NCBI GenBank assembly: GCA_033961575.1
Contig: CM066737.1
Location: 46,972,771-47,036,770 of the forward strand
Length of the DNA: 64,000 bases
Direction: 5' to 3'
From: Aselliscus stoliczkanus
Lineage: Eukaryota; Chordata; Mammalia; Chiroptera; Hipposideridae
This document shows positions 10,251-22,096 of this stretch, piece by piece. Made by a program: the position numbers and the translations under genes. A model generated the notes under the pieces. The model searched no databases. It was given only the letters and a program-made list of their open reading frames with translations, and was not told the DNA's origin. Each line of letters opens with the position of its first letter. Position 1 is the first letter of the stretch.

Positions 10251-11451
10251 ATACTTTTCCCTGTATTTTCTTCTGTTACTTCTTTTGAATGTGTCACTAC
10301 CCATTCTGTGAGGCATAACCTGGGAAAGAAAGTGAAATGACTTACTCAGGACCACTCAGATTCCTGTATACCCTTCTGACAGGGTGGTGTTGGCTCTGGC
10401 GACAAGAGCTTCACCTTATAGCCCCAGTTCCCAGCTGCCTGCATATGTTTTAAAGGACTCCATTGAAAACATATGTGCTGTGTTTTTCAGCCACCACCTC
10501 TATTCTTTTTTCTTTTCTTTTCCTTTATTCTTTAGGGAGGAGAAATGAAACCAGATGCTATAAGATTGGGGTGGGAGAAGGGGGAAATCCCAGGAAAGTC
10601 TTGTTTTCAGTTAATTTTGTATATTTTACTGGCATAGTTTATGTCTTTCTCTCCATCTCCTTTGCAACTCTATTGCCTTTATTTTCACTTAAAATAGCCT
10701 AGGTGAACAGTGCAGTTTAAAGGAAATAAGGGCGGGAGATATCCTCTGGGGTCCCAGGTAGGGGCTAGGATAGATTCTGTGTCCTTGGAGAGTGGATTCC
10801 TTTTCTATGGGGCTTGTAAATATCTCATTCTCTTGGGCTTCACACAGTCTCAGGTTCCTTCCTTTAGATTCTCTGGGCCTCTGTTAGGAGCAAGGAACTG
10901 GCCTCACCCCCTGCCCTTGTGTCCCCTCCCCCAAGCTCACACTTCCTTTATAGCAGCTGCAGCTGCTGGGTCAGCCTGGGAGCCCAAACCCCCTTTCCAA
11001 ACCCCTTTCCCCAGGTAAAAATAAATAAAATGTCAGTAAGCTGATTGCTTTTTGGATTGCACCTCACCCTTTTCTTCCTGTTTTGAGCTTTCTGGTTTCT
11101 TAGTGGAAACTACACACCTTGCCTTGACTGGTGTGGGTGTGATTTCCCTCTTTCTGGCTCCTGTCCCAAACTTCCCCCAACTTCATTCTTCCCTGGATTG
11201 GCTATTATCTTTCTAATTGGGATTTCTCACTAGCAAAGGGTTTCCACCTCCTCCAAAATTAGTAAGTGTCTGGAAAGGATGGTGGAACAAACTTTTCTGT
11301 AACCTAGCAATTGGAGCCAAGAAGTGGAAACTTCTCATCTATCTTTTGTCCAAGTTGCACTATGTGACCATGAATCATTCTCAGTGACAGTGTCATTTGG
11401 CTTGGGGAAGGGTCTATTAGTCACTTTAAAGTTACCTTAAATAAGCTTACA
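10251..11451. other. Unique sequence, locally GC-richer, possible regulatory patch
   Basis: No gene is recognised. The part from about 10880 to 11020 is pyrimidine-rich and holds the overlapping palindromes GCAGCTGCAGCTGC (two CAGCTG E-boxes) just after TTCCTTTATAG, and a CCCCAGGTAAAAA that resembles a splice donor. A 102-codon frame runs through it, but no domain is recognisable. Whether this is conserved cannot be judged from one genome. Confidence 0.35.
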
Positions 11452-11464
11452 AAAAGTGTGCTTG

Positions 11465-11593
11465 GGGCCAGCCGAGTGGTGCAGTGGTTAAGCGTTGTCT
11501 TGGGAAGCCAGTGGCCCCGGTTCGGGTCCCACATATGAGAGTCAGTGACACTGCCCTCCAAAAAAAAAAAAACTAAATAAATAAAATAAGAAG
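11465..11593 (+). mobile_element. tRNA-derived SINE, short form
   Basis: GGCCAGCCGAGTGGTGCAGTG through CGGTTCGGGTCCCACA to GACACTGCCCTCC, then an A-rich tail. Perfect 13-bp duplication AAAAGTGTGCTTG at 11452-11464 and 11594-11606. Confidence 0.95.
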
Positions 11594-11606
11594 AAAAGTG
11601 TGCTTG

Positions 11607-11988
11607 CTGTTCTACAAATACACCTTCAAGACAAATCCCTTAAAATTTATCTGCCCCATCAAGCCCCTTCACATATATAGAGAATGTGAATGCAAACAGT
11701 AAAAGATATATGGGGGAGAAGAGGGCAGCTTCCCTGGAGAGAAATTCTGGAGCTACCGTTGGCCATTCATGTTACATGCTACACCTTTTTCAAGACTACA
11801 AAAACAGTACCAATATTTAACATGTTTAGAATGGACTGGGATGATTGTAGAAACTAAATTGTGTATATAGGTCCCAGGTTATGGCCTAAACATATAAATG
11901 AGAAAAATAATCTGTGTAGTGACTCTGCTGTTCTGTTCATGATCACTATAAAATTATACTCACTAAAACAGTTAATAAACATTGGTTG
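11607..11988. other. Unique sequence, nothing recognised
   Basis: No gene or repeat family recognised up to the L1-B insertion site. Confidence 0.5.
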
Positions 11989-13014
11989 AAATTCTTATGG
12001 GAGATAACATCATAGCAATGGTGGCACCAAGTGAGCCTCTTGAAATCTCCCGTGGAATTTACAACAAATTGAACTATAATTCCACAAAGGCCTCCCTATG
12101 CAGTAGAGAGGCAAGACTAAGAGACATGCAACTGAAATAATCTAAAGGTGGGCAAACTGGGTGAGCAGGGGAGAAGGGAAAGGGGAAGAGTAGAGATGAC
12201 CATGTGGATGCAGGTCATAGACCATAGCTCAACGCTCAGAGCTCCCTGCATTTCAGAGGTACCACAGTCATGGGAGAAGGAAGAATTCAGACTGCTAGCA
12301 CACCCCTTATGGCCCATAGTCCTGCCTGAGGGATCATCATATATCATGGCTGAACCTCACCCTCACGGCAGAGACCTGGGATCAAATACTGAGGGAAGAA
12401 GGGTGAAAATGGTGGTTGAAACCCTCACTGCCAAGTAGAGGACAGAAGGCATAACCACAAAGCCTAGCAACCCCCTCCCCAGCCTCCCAGAGCTTGCCCC
12501 CACCAACTTCTAAAAGCAGAATAGTAGCAGTGTGAGATCAAAAGAACAGAATATTTGCAGTTCTGTAAACTGCAGCCTGCAGCCGTGGACTTGTAGCCCA
12601 ACTAGTTTCAGCAAAGTGGAGAGAGCCTTGGGTACAGGAGTGGCTGTGCTGTTGGTTGCTACCATTGCACAGAACCGCCTCTCACAACCAACCCCACCCC
12701 TGTCCCCACCCTGCAGAGGTAAACAGAGACACTGAAACACAAAGGCCCTGAAACTGGTGCAGGAAGAGCTTCAGAACCTCAGAAGCTCTCCACATCCAAT
12801 CACAGGGGTGGTGCCCTGCTCACAAAGAAGACCACCTTCCATGAATCTCCCCATTATATGAGAAGTTGGAATAGTGCAGAGAAAATATAACTCTGCAGCT
12901 GCGAGAGAATAAAAGGCTGCAGTAGGACAGAAAATAACGCATTCTACCAACACCTACTGGAAGGCAAAATAACAACCTCTTCCTATCAACCTGTTGCAGA
13001 ACCCACTCCTATAG

Positions 13015-13980
13015 ATGCTTATGAAGAGAAATAATAATTCATTAATTGTCATGAATAACCAAAGTAACAAGAGAACTCAGAAAGAAAATGAAAAGTCTCC
13101 AGAAAATGAACTTAAAGATATGGACATAAGTGACTCACATGACAGAGAATTCAAGATTGCATTTCAGAAAAAACTGAACGAGATCCAAGAAAACAGACAG
13201 GCAGTTTAATGAACTCAAAAACACAACCAAGGAGCAAAATGAACATTTTACCTAAGAGATTGGAATTTAAAAAAAAAAGAAATAAAATTTCTGGAGATTA
13301 AGAGCTCAATAAAAGAAATGAAGCATGAAATAGCCAGCTTACTTAATAGAGCTGACCAGATGGAGGAAAGAATCAGTGACATCAAAGATAGATATCTGGA
13401 AATGACACACATTGAAGAAGAGAGAGATTTGAGAGTTAAAAGAAATGAAAGAGCACTACAGAACTTCCTGACTCCACCAGAAGGAGCAATATAAGAATAA
13501 TGAGCATATCAGAAGGAAAAAAAAGGGAGAAGGAAACAGAGTATATTTAAACAAATAATTGATGAGAACTTCACAAACTTGTGGAAAGAACTGGATAGTC
13601 AAACCCAGGAAGCAAATAGAACAACTAATTACCCCAATCCCAACAGACCTTCTCCAAAGCAGACTGTATTGAAGCTGTCAAAATTAACGACAAAGAATGA
13701 TTCCTCAAGGCAGCCAGGGAAAAGAAGACAATAACCTACAAAGGAAAGCCTGTTAGATTGTCGTCATATTTTTCAGCAGAAACTCTACAAGCCAGAGGGG
13801 AGTGGTAGCAAATATTCAAAGTATTGTAAAAGAGAAATTATGAGGCAAGAATAATATATGCAGCAAAGGTATCTTTTAGATATGGAGGAGGAATAAAGAT
13901 CTCTCCAGACATACAGAAGTTCAGGGAATTGTATAACAGAAGACCTGCACTACAAGAAATACTAAAGGAGGCTATTCGAC
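13015..13980 (+). pseudogene. L1-B ORF1 (L1ORF1p) pseudogene
   Basis: The first 64 codons are open, with charged, glutamine/lysine-rich coiled-coil-like sequence. Several in-frame stops and frameshifts follow. The C-terminal part is still traceable: an AARERRQ-like run near 13700, the QQKLYKPEG region near 13780 and an LQTYRSSG-like stretch near 13905. L1ORF1p is the RNA-binding chaperone of the L1 particle; this copy cannot make it. Confidence 0.72.
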
Positions 13981-14023
13981 CTGAAACAAAAAAGCAAAGG
14001 AATACAAAACCACGAATAGTATG

Positions 14024-14135
14024 GGCTGGCCGAGTGGCGGGGTGGTTAAGAGCTGGCTTGGGATGCCAGCGGCCCTGGTTCGGATCCTACATATGAGGGC
14101 CTGTGACACTGCCCTCCAAAAATACCCCCAAAAAA
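14024..14135 (+). mobile_element. tRNA-derived SINE, short form, inside L1-B
   Basis: GGCTGGCCGAGTGGCGGGGTG, then GGTTCGGATCC, to GACACTGCCCTCC and an A-rich tail interrupted by CCCC. It lies in the spacer between ORF1 and ORF2 of L1-B. The flanking duplication is unclear. Confidence 0.9.
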
Positions 14136-14579
14136 CATGAGTACTATTATGAACAGACAGACAAAAGCAGGAAATGGCAACCCTACACCAAATACAGGGT
14201 AAAAGGGAAAACAATTTTTTTTCAAAAAGAGGAATAGACAACGTCCTACTAGAGTGCAGATATCAACTCACAGCAGAAATAAAGATAATTTGTGTCAACA
14301 AAACATAAAAAGGGAGAGGGTAAAAGTCTGAACTGGCACAAGGGAATTGAGAAAGGGAGCATGATGAAGAAAATGCAATACCTTAAATATGAAACTTCCT
14401 TTTATATGAACTTAATGGTAACCACACACAAAAATATCCAGAACTAAAATATACAACATAAAAAAAGAAGAAACAGAGGGGAAAATCATAGACTACCACC
14501 ACCATACTGAAATAATAGACAACAACAAAACGACAAAGAAACAGTGGAGACACAGTCCTACCTGAAAACCAAAGATAGA

Positions 14580-15387
14580 ATGATAGGAAATCCTCATATA
14601 TCAGTAATCACCCTAAATGTAAATGGACTAAACTCACCAATAAAGAGGTACAGAATATCAGATTGGAACAAAAAACTGAAACCAACTATGTGGTGCCTCC
14701 AAGGGACACATCTCATTTACAAGGACAAACATAGACTCAAAGTGAAAGGGTGGAAATTGACACTCCAAGCAAATGGTATTCAGAGAAAGCAAGTGTAGCT
14801 ATACTGATATCAGATGAAACAGATTTCAGGATAAAAAAGGTAAAAGAGACAAAGATAGACATTTCATAATGATAAAGGGGACTATACAATAAAAAGACAT
14901 AGCAGTCATCAATATTTATGCCCCCAATCAGGGAGCACTGAAATACACATAGCAACTGCTAACAGAACTAAAGGAGAAATTGACCAAACTATAATAAAGG
15001 ACCTAACTGTATCATTGATAGCTATGGATAGATCATGCAAATAGAAAATAAATACAGAAATATCAGCCCTAAATTACACATTAGATGAAATGGACATAAT
15101 TGTCATTTATACAGCACTTCATCCTAGAACATCAGACTATACATTATTTTCTAGTGTACATTGAATATTCTCAAGGGTAGACCATATATTGGGACATAAA
15201 CTAGCCTCAGCAAATTTAAGAAGACTGAAACCATAGCAAGCATATTCCCTGAGAATAGTGCTTTGAAATTGGATATGAACTGCAAAAAGAAAGCAGGAAA
15301 AACCACAAATATGTGGAGATTAAACAACATAGACTTAAATAATGATTGGGTCAAAGAAGAAATGAGGAGAGATCAAAAGATACACAG
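14580..15387 (+). pseudogene. L1-B ORF2 pseudogene, endonuclease part
   Basis: The N-terminus reads ISVITLNVNGLNSPIKR, the hallmark start of the L1 apurinic-type endonuclease. A WCLQGTHL motif follows (the canonical form is QETH; here E is replaced by G). The frame is then broken by several stops. It is cut at 15387 by insertion of L1-C and resumes at 22097. ORF2p normally supplies endonuclease and reverse transcriptase; this copy is dead. Confidence 0.82.
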
Positions 15388-16705
15388 AGGATTCTGGGGT
15401 AAGATGATGGAATAGAAGGATGCTCTCCGAGCTGCCTTCCAGGATCACATCAAAATTACAAATAATTTATACAATATTTAACCTCAGAAGTCCCCTGAAC
15501 ATTAGATGAACAGAACCTCTAAATGAAGGACATAAAGAGAAGGCCACGCAAGTCTGGTAGGAGGGGTGCAGACGAGAGAGGGCGAGCCCCATGAGGGATG
15601 CCCCAGCTGTGTGGGGAGGCTTCTTTGGTTGGGGGAGAGACCCTCCAGCCCGACACCGAGCTCACCAGCCGAGAGTTGCTTTGCGAGGAAGAGGCGTTCT
15701 AAGATAGCAGGCAGTAGAAATTAGTGAGGACTCTCTTTGCTCGGCTCAGTGAGGCTGAGGTCGGCTGGAGAACCACTGGGGCCGGTGCAGGGGATCGCGC
15801 CCTGGTGAGCACTCACCCGGTTCCTGTTGGAGGGAGTAGCTGTGTGAGCCGCGTCCAGGAGCCTGTGGGGAAGGACTGAACTGAGTACCTTTGGTGCAGA
15901 AGCTGGAGGTTTTGGGACCATTGTTCCACTGGTGTGGAGCTTGCACACGAGCGGCGAATGGGAGGGTGCCATTTTTTCAGGGTTGAGCCCTCCCACAGAG
16001 GGTCAGATCTGGGATCCCATTGGTCTGATGAACTTGGCGCAGGAGTGCATGCGTGTGCATGCAGCCTTGGATTCCCACCCTCCGCCCTGCTTGTGCTGCA
16101 TTGCCAGGGAAATGCAGGGCAGGTACTCTCCAGCTACATCAGTCTGTTCACTGAAACTCAGTAGTGTGTGAGCCCCCTTAGGTCCCCGCTCTCTGCACTG
16201 TTTGTGCAGAGTTGCAAGGCTGGGGATTGGCTGTTGGGCTGCTTAGCTTGATCTGCGGGCAGTTGATTGGGACAGACTGAGAAGGGGAGTTTTCCTGAGA
16301 GTGTCGGGCAGGGAGTGGTGCACTTGCGTGATCCAATTGAGGCTTTCCTGGTGGGTTTGTGTGGACTGATGGCTGGTGCAGAGTGCATGCTGCTATGACT
16401 TGGTGGGGGTCACGGACCACATCAAGTGGTGCCTTGGGGGCCTGCCCCGCATATGAAGAGCTGTGTTGCCAGAGGCACCCTGAGACCCTGGTGCCTGTCC
16501 CACATCTTGACAGGTCACAGAGGGTTTTTTACTTTTTTGCAGTTGTGGACAACCTGCAAAAACCTGTGAAGATTTTTGTTTTTTGGTAGTGAGCACGATT
16601 CCAGAGCACACAGCAGCTAATTGTGGAAACCTCACTACAACGCTGAGCAAGTGGTCTGCAGATTAAAGAGGACGGGGAGCCCCCTACCTCTTTCTTTCTT
16701 TCTTC

Positions 16706-16769
<64 letters not shown>

Positions 16770-16830
16770 TTTTTCTTCTCTTTTCTCTTCTTTCTAGGTG
16801 ATCTATCTAATACATCGAAGCACTCACAGA
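15388..16830 (+). promoter_or_regulatory. L1-C 5'UTR with an apparent intron (16351-16797)
   Basis: Opens ATTCTGGGGTAAGATGATGG, close to the YY1-type AAGATGG seen at the start of L1 promoters. At 16351 a donor-like CTG|GTGGGT occurs. A (CTTT)n and pyrimidine tract (16690-16795) leads to TTTCTAG|GTGATC at 16797/16798. The 447 bases between are exactly what is missing from L1-F and L1-G. L1 5'UTRs carry the internal RNA polymerase II promoter; the intron reading is inference from the comparison. Confidence 0.72.
16690..16796 (+). repeat. (CTTT)n and pyrimidine tract ending TTTCTAG
   Basis: About twenty CTTT units followed by a mixed pyrimidine run. Equivalent tracts stand at the same place in L1-H (complement, 50183-50225) and L1-L (63755-63868). 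It looks like a polypyrimidine tract of a 3' splice site placed just before the ORF1 leader. Confidence 0.9.
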
Positions 16831-17716
16831 ATGACAGCCAGAATAAAAAAACAAAGAAACATGTCCCAAGTAAAAGGTCAGAAGAAAACTCTAGAAATGG
16901 AACTAAATGAAACAGAGTTATCCAAACATTCAGAAAGGAGTTTAGAACACTGATGATAAGAATGTTTAAAGAACTTAGCAAGCACATAAAGAAGGATAGG
17001 GAAACAATAAAAAACAACCAGTTAGAACTTAAGAATACAATAACTGAAATGAAGAACACACTCGAAGGGATCACCAGTAGAATACATGAAGCAGGGGAGC
17101 GGATGAGTGAATTAGAAAATAAAATAGCAGAAATCACTGAGCTGGAAAACGAAAAGAAAAAAAGAACAATAAAAAAGAAAGATAATACTTTAAGAGACCT
17201 CTGGGACAACATGAAACACAACTACCTGCATATCACAGGAACACCAGAAGGAGAAGAGAAGAAGCAAGAGATTCTGAAGATATTTAAAGAAATAATGACT
17301 GAAAACTTCCCTACCATGGTGAAGGAAATTGACATACAAACCCAGGATGTACAGAGAGTACCAAACAGGCTGAATCAAAACAGGCCCACACCAAGACACA
17401 TCATAGTTAAAATGGCAAAGATTAAAGACAAAGACAGAATCCAAAAAGTGGCAAAAGAAAGACAGCAGGTTACATACAAAGGAACTCCTGTAAGACTAAC
17501 AGCTGACTAATCTACAGAAACTCTGCAGGTCAGAAGGGAATGGCAGGAGATATTCAACGTGACACAAAATAAAGGTCTACAACCAAGATTGCTCTACCCA
17601 GCATGGCTATCACTTAAAATTGAAGGAGAGATAAAGAGTTTCTCAGAAAAGAATAAGCTTAAGGAGTTCATTACCACCAAGCCAGCATTGCAGGAAATGT
17701 TAAAAGGGCATTTTTA
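16831..17716 (+). pseudogene. L1-C ORF1 (L1ORF1p) pseudogene
   Basis: Start chosen at MTARIKKQRN; an alternative Met is at 16861. A small indel near 16945 shifts the frame. A second open stretch at 16953-17510 keeps the coiled coil, RRM-like middle and TPRHIIVKM motif, and ends at a TAA that replaces the Leu codon of the DLSTETLQ motif. The last 68 codons (STETLQVRREWQE... to HF) remain readable to 17716. Compare the intact copy at 53103-53975. L1ORF1p coats L1 RNA as a trimer; this copy is non-functional. Confidence 0.88.
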
Positions 17717-17779
17717 AACAGAAGAAAGGGGAAAACAAGCTAACCCAGGAAGACAAGAGATACAAATAACAAAGTGGCG

Positions 17780-20700
17780 ATAAATATACACCTATCAATA
17801 ATTACTTTAACTGTGAACGGACTAAATGGCTCCAATCAAAAGACACAGAGTGGCTGAGTGGATAAGAAAACAGGACCCATGCATATGCTGTCTACAAGAG
17901 ACTCATCTCAGATCAAAAGACACACACAGTCTGAAAGTAAAGGGATGGAATAAGATATTTCATGCAAATGGAAATTAGAAAGAAGCTGGAGTAGCAAGAA
18001 TTATTTTGGACAAAATAGATTTTAAAATGAAGAGTACAATAAAAGACAAAGAAAGGCACTGCATAATAATAAAGGGATCAATTCAACAAGAGGACATAAC
18101 CCTAGTTAACATCTATGCACCCAACATAGGAGCTCCTAAATATATAAAACAGATTTTGACAGACATAAAGGCAGAGATCAACAGTAACACTATCATAGTA
18201 GGGGACTTCAACACCCCATTGTCACCAATGGACAGATCCTCCAGACAGAAAATCAACACGGACATAGTGGCTTTCAATGACACTTTAGACCAGCTGGATT
18301 TAATTGATATTTTTAGACCATTTCACCCCAAAGCTTCACAATATACATTCTTCTCAAGTGCACATGGAACATTTTCCAAGATAGACCACATATTAGGCCA
18401 CAAAAGAAGTCTCAAGAAATTTAAGAAGATTGAAATCATATCAAGTGTCTTCTCTGAACACAATGCTATGAAACTAGAAATCAATTATATGAAGAAATCT
18501 GGAAAGCTTACAAATACATGGAGGCTAAATAACATGCTACTAAATAGTGAGTGGGTCAAAAATGAGGTCAAGGAGGCAATCAAAAGACACCTCGAGATAA
18601 ACGAAAATGAAAACACCACGACCCAAAATCTCTAGGATGCAGGGCAAGCAGTCCTAAGGGGGATTTTCATAGCAGTGCAGGCCTACCTAAAGAAGGAAGA
18701 AAAATCTCAAATCAACAGACTCTCTTTACACCTAAGGGAACTCAAAAAAAAAAAAACCCAGCAAAACACGCCTAAAGGGAGTATAAGGAAGGAAATAATA
18801 AAGACCAGAGCAGAAATAAATGAAATAGAGAACAAAAAAAACAATACAAAAGATCAATGAAACCAAGAGTTGTTTTTTTGAAAAGATAAACAAAATCGAA
18901 AAACCCTTAGCACGACTAACCAAGAAAAAGAGAGAGAGGACCCAAATTAATAAATCAGAAATGAAAGAGAACTGAAAAAGAATACCACAGAAATACAGAA
19001 AATTTTAAGAAAATACTATGAGCAACTATATGCTAACAAATTTTACAATCTGGACGAAATGGATAAATTTCTAGAAGCATACAATCTACAAATTCTGAAT
19101 CAAAAAGAAACAGAAACTCTGAACAGACTGATTACTGTTAAAGAAATTGAATCAGGAATCAACAATCGTCCAACAAACAAAAGCCCTGGACCAGATGGCT
19201 ACACAGGTGAATTTTACAAAACATTCAAAAAAGAATTAGTATCTATTCTCCTCAAACTACTCCAAAAAATACAGGAGAGAAGGCTCCCAAACTCTTTCTA
19301 TGAAGCCACTATCACCCTGATACCTAAATCAGACAAAGATATTACAAAAAAGGAAAACTACAGGCCAATATTCCTAATGAACATAGATGCAAAAATTCTC
19401 AACAAAATACTAGCAAACCGAATGCAGCATCTCATTAAAAAGATCATACACCACAATCAAGTGGGATTCATCCCTGTTATGCAAGGCTGATTCAATACCC
19501 ACAAATCAATTAACGCAATCCATCACATTAACAAAATGAAAAATAAAAATCATATGATCATATCAATAGATGCAGAAAAGGCATTTGACAAAATCCAGCA
19601 GCCATTTATGATAAAAACTCTTAGCAAAGTGGGAATACTGGGATCATATATCAACATAATAAAGGCCATATATGATAAGCCCACAGCAAACATTGTACTC
19701 AATGAGGAAAGGCTGAAAGCTTTCCGCTTAAGGTCAGGAACAACAAGGTTGCCCGCTTTCACCACTTCAATTTAACATAGTTCTGGAAGTTCTAGCCACA
19801 ACAATCAGACAAGAAAATGAAATAAAGGCATCCAAATTGGAAAAGAGGAAGTAAAATTGTCATTATATGCAGATGACATGATACTACATATAGAGAATCC
19901 CAAAGACTCCACTAAGAAAGTGCTAGAACTGATAAACGAATTTGGTAAGGTAGCAGGATACAAAATTAATATTCAGAAATTAGTTGCATGTCTATACATC
20001 AATAATAAACTATCAGAAGAAGAAACCAGGGAATCAATCCCTTTTACAATTGCTTCAAAAACAATAAAATATCTAGGAATCAATTTAACTAAAGATGTAA
20101 AAGACCTGTACTCAGAAAATTATGAGACACTGAAGAGAGAAATCAAAGAAGATACAAATAAATGGAAATACATACCATGTTCATGGATAGGAAGAATTAA
20201 TATAGTTAAAATGTCAATACTACCTAAAGCAATATATAGATTCAATGTAGTTTCAATTAAACTACCAAGGATATTTTTCTCGGAAATAGAGCATAGAATC
20301 CTAAAATTCACATGGAGCCACAAAAGACCCTGAATAGGTACGGCAATCTTGAGAAATAAGAACAAAGTGGGAGGCATCACACTACCTGACATCAAAACAT
20401 ACTACAAGACTACAGTAAGCAAAACACTATGGTACTGGCATAAAAACAGACACATAGATCAATGGAATAGAAGAGAGAGCCCAGGAATAAACCCATCTAT
20501 ATACTGTCATTTAATCTATGACAATGGAAGGAAGAATTTACACTGGTGTAAAGATAGTCTATTTAATAAGTGGTGCTGGGAAATTTGGACTGACATGTGC
20601 AGAAAAATTAAAATGGACCACCTACTTACACCATATACGAGAACAAACTCAGAATGGATTAAAGACTTAAATGTAAGACCTGAAACCATAAACCTCCTAG

Positions 20701-21596
20701 AAGAAAACATAGGGAATAAGTTTTCAGACATTACCCTGAGTAATATTTTTACTGATATATCCCCTCGGGCAAGGGAAATAAAAGAAAAAGTGAACATATG
20801 GGATTACATCAAACTTAAAAGTTTTTTGACAGAAAAGGAAATCATCAATAAAACAAAAAGGCAGTCTACTGAATGGGAAAAGATATTTGCCAATGATATA
20901 TCTGATAAGGGGTTGATATCCAAACTTTATAAAACCCTCATGCAACTCAACACCAAAAAAGCAAACAACCCAATTAAAACGTGGGCAGAGGATATGAGGA
21001 GGCATTTCTCTAAAGAAGACATACAGATGGCCAACAGGCATATGAAAAGATGTTCAAACTCACTAATCATCAGAGAAATGCAAATAAAAAGCACAATGAG
21101 ATACCACCTCACTCTGGTCAGAATGATTATCATCAACAAATCAACAAACAACAAGTGCTGGCGAGGTTGTGGAGAAAAGGGAACACTGGTGCACTGTTGG
21201 TGGGACTACAGATTGGTGCAGCCATTATGGAAATCAGTATGGAGGTATCTCAAAAAAATGGAAATGGAACTGCTGTATGACCCAGCAATTCCACTTTTGG
21301 GTATCTACCCAGAGGAATCCAAGATGCTAATTTGAAAAAATATATGGGCCCCTATGTTTATTGCAGTGCTATTTACAGTAGCCAAGACTTGGAAACAACA
21401 GAAATGTCCATTGGTAGATGACTGGATTAAGAAACTGTGGTACATTTATACAATGGAGTATTACTCTGCTATGAAGAAGAATGAAATTGTACCACTTGCA
21501 ACGATATGGATGGACCTAGAGACTATTATGTTGAGTGTAATAAGTCAGTCGGAGAAAGACAAATACCATATGATCTCACTTATATGTGGAATTTGA
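17780..21596 (+). pseudogene. L1-C ORF2 (endonuclease/reverse transcriptase) pseudogene
   Basis: ORF2p makes the target nick and copies L1 RNA. The order of domains is complete. Endonuclease is 17780-18540: LQETHL near 17890, VGDFNTPL near 18205, FSEHNAMKLE near 18450 where SDH is expected. The reverse transcriptase is 19059-20333, with [14 protein letters not shown] near 19185 and the catalytic LYADDM at 19863-19880. The C-terminal domain with a [14 protein letters not shown] cysteine motif lies near 21160-21200. A frameshift near 17830 and stops near 17977, 18635, 18860, 19490, 19775, 20333 and 21335 break it. Start is uncertain because of the early frameshift. Confidence 0.92.
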
Positions 21597-22096
21597 AAAA
21601 CTGAATAAATGAGCAATGGAAACAGAAACAGTTTCATAGATATAGAGGAAAAATGGGGTTGCTAGTTGGGAGGGGGGTGGAGATGAGGGGGAAAGGTAAG
21701 GGATCGGACAGCATAAATAGGTAACTACAGTGTTGTCACAGGAATATGAAAGACAGTTTGGGGAATATAATCATGTTGTAAATATTTGTGCGGTGTCAGA
21801 TGGTCACATGTTTTGTGAGGGAGACCACTTCATGGATGGAGTAGAGGCTTGATCACAGCACTGTATACCTGAAATTGATGTTGTATAATATTGTATGCCA
21901 ACTGTAATTGAATATATAGATAGTCACGGGATGTGGATTGTACGGTGGAAGGGAGTCAAAAGAATTGTAATAGATAGTATGATATGGGGGGTAGGAGTGG
22001 GGCGGGGTTTAGGGGATGAGGGGGTTGTCACTTTGAGGGGTAAAAAATGTAACTGTTGCAGTGTGTTGTACACCTGATGTTAATTAAATATAAAAA
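21597..22096 (+). other. L1-C 3'UTR
   Basis: Landmarks shared by the younger L1s here: CATAGATATAGAGGAAAAA, GGAGACCACTTCATGGATGG, a GTTGTATAATATTGTATGCC stretch, and GTTGTACACCTGATG before the A-rich end. Confidence 0.88.

Larger units (their letters stand above)
12000..15387 (+). mobile_element. L1-B segment 1: old LINE-1, 5'UTR to start of ORF2
   Basis: Oldest member of the nest. It holds a diverged L1 5'UTR (CAATGGTGGCACC...; 12000-13014), an ORF1 relic, an inter-ORF spacer and the first part of ORF2. The element continues at 22097-24352 and 25758-27667 after later insertions. A plausible target-site duplication brackets the whole nest: AAATTCTTATG at 11989-11999 and AAATCCTTATG at 29973-29983. 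Confidence 0.82.
15388..22096 (+). mobile_element. L1-C: full-length but inactivated LINE-1 (about 6.7 kb)
   Basis: A complete L1: 5'UTR 15388-16830, ORF1 16831-17716, ORF2 about 17780-21596, 3'UTR 21597-22096 with poly-A. It is inserted in L1-B with target-site duplication AAAAGATACACAG / AAAAGATACATAG (15375-15387 and about 22097-22108, the right copy sharing its A-run with the tail). Both reading frames carry disabling changes, so it is not autonomous now. Confidence 0.92.
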
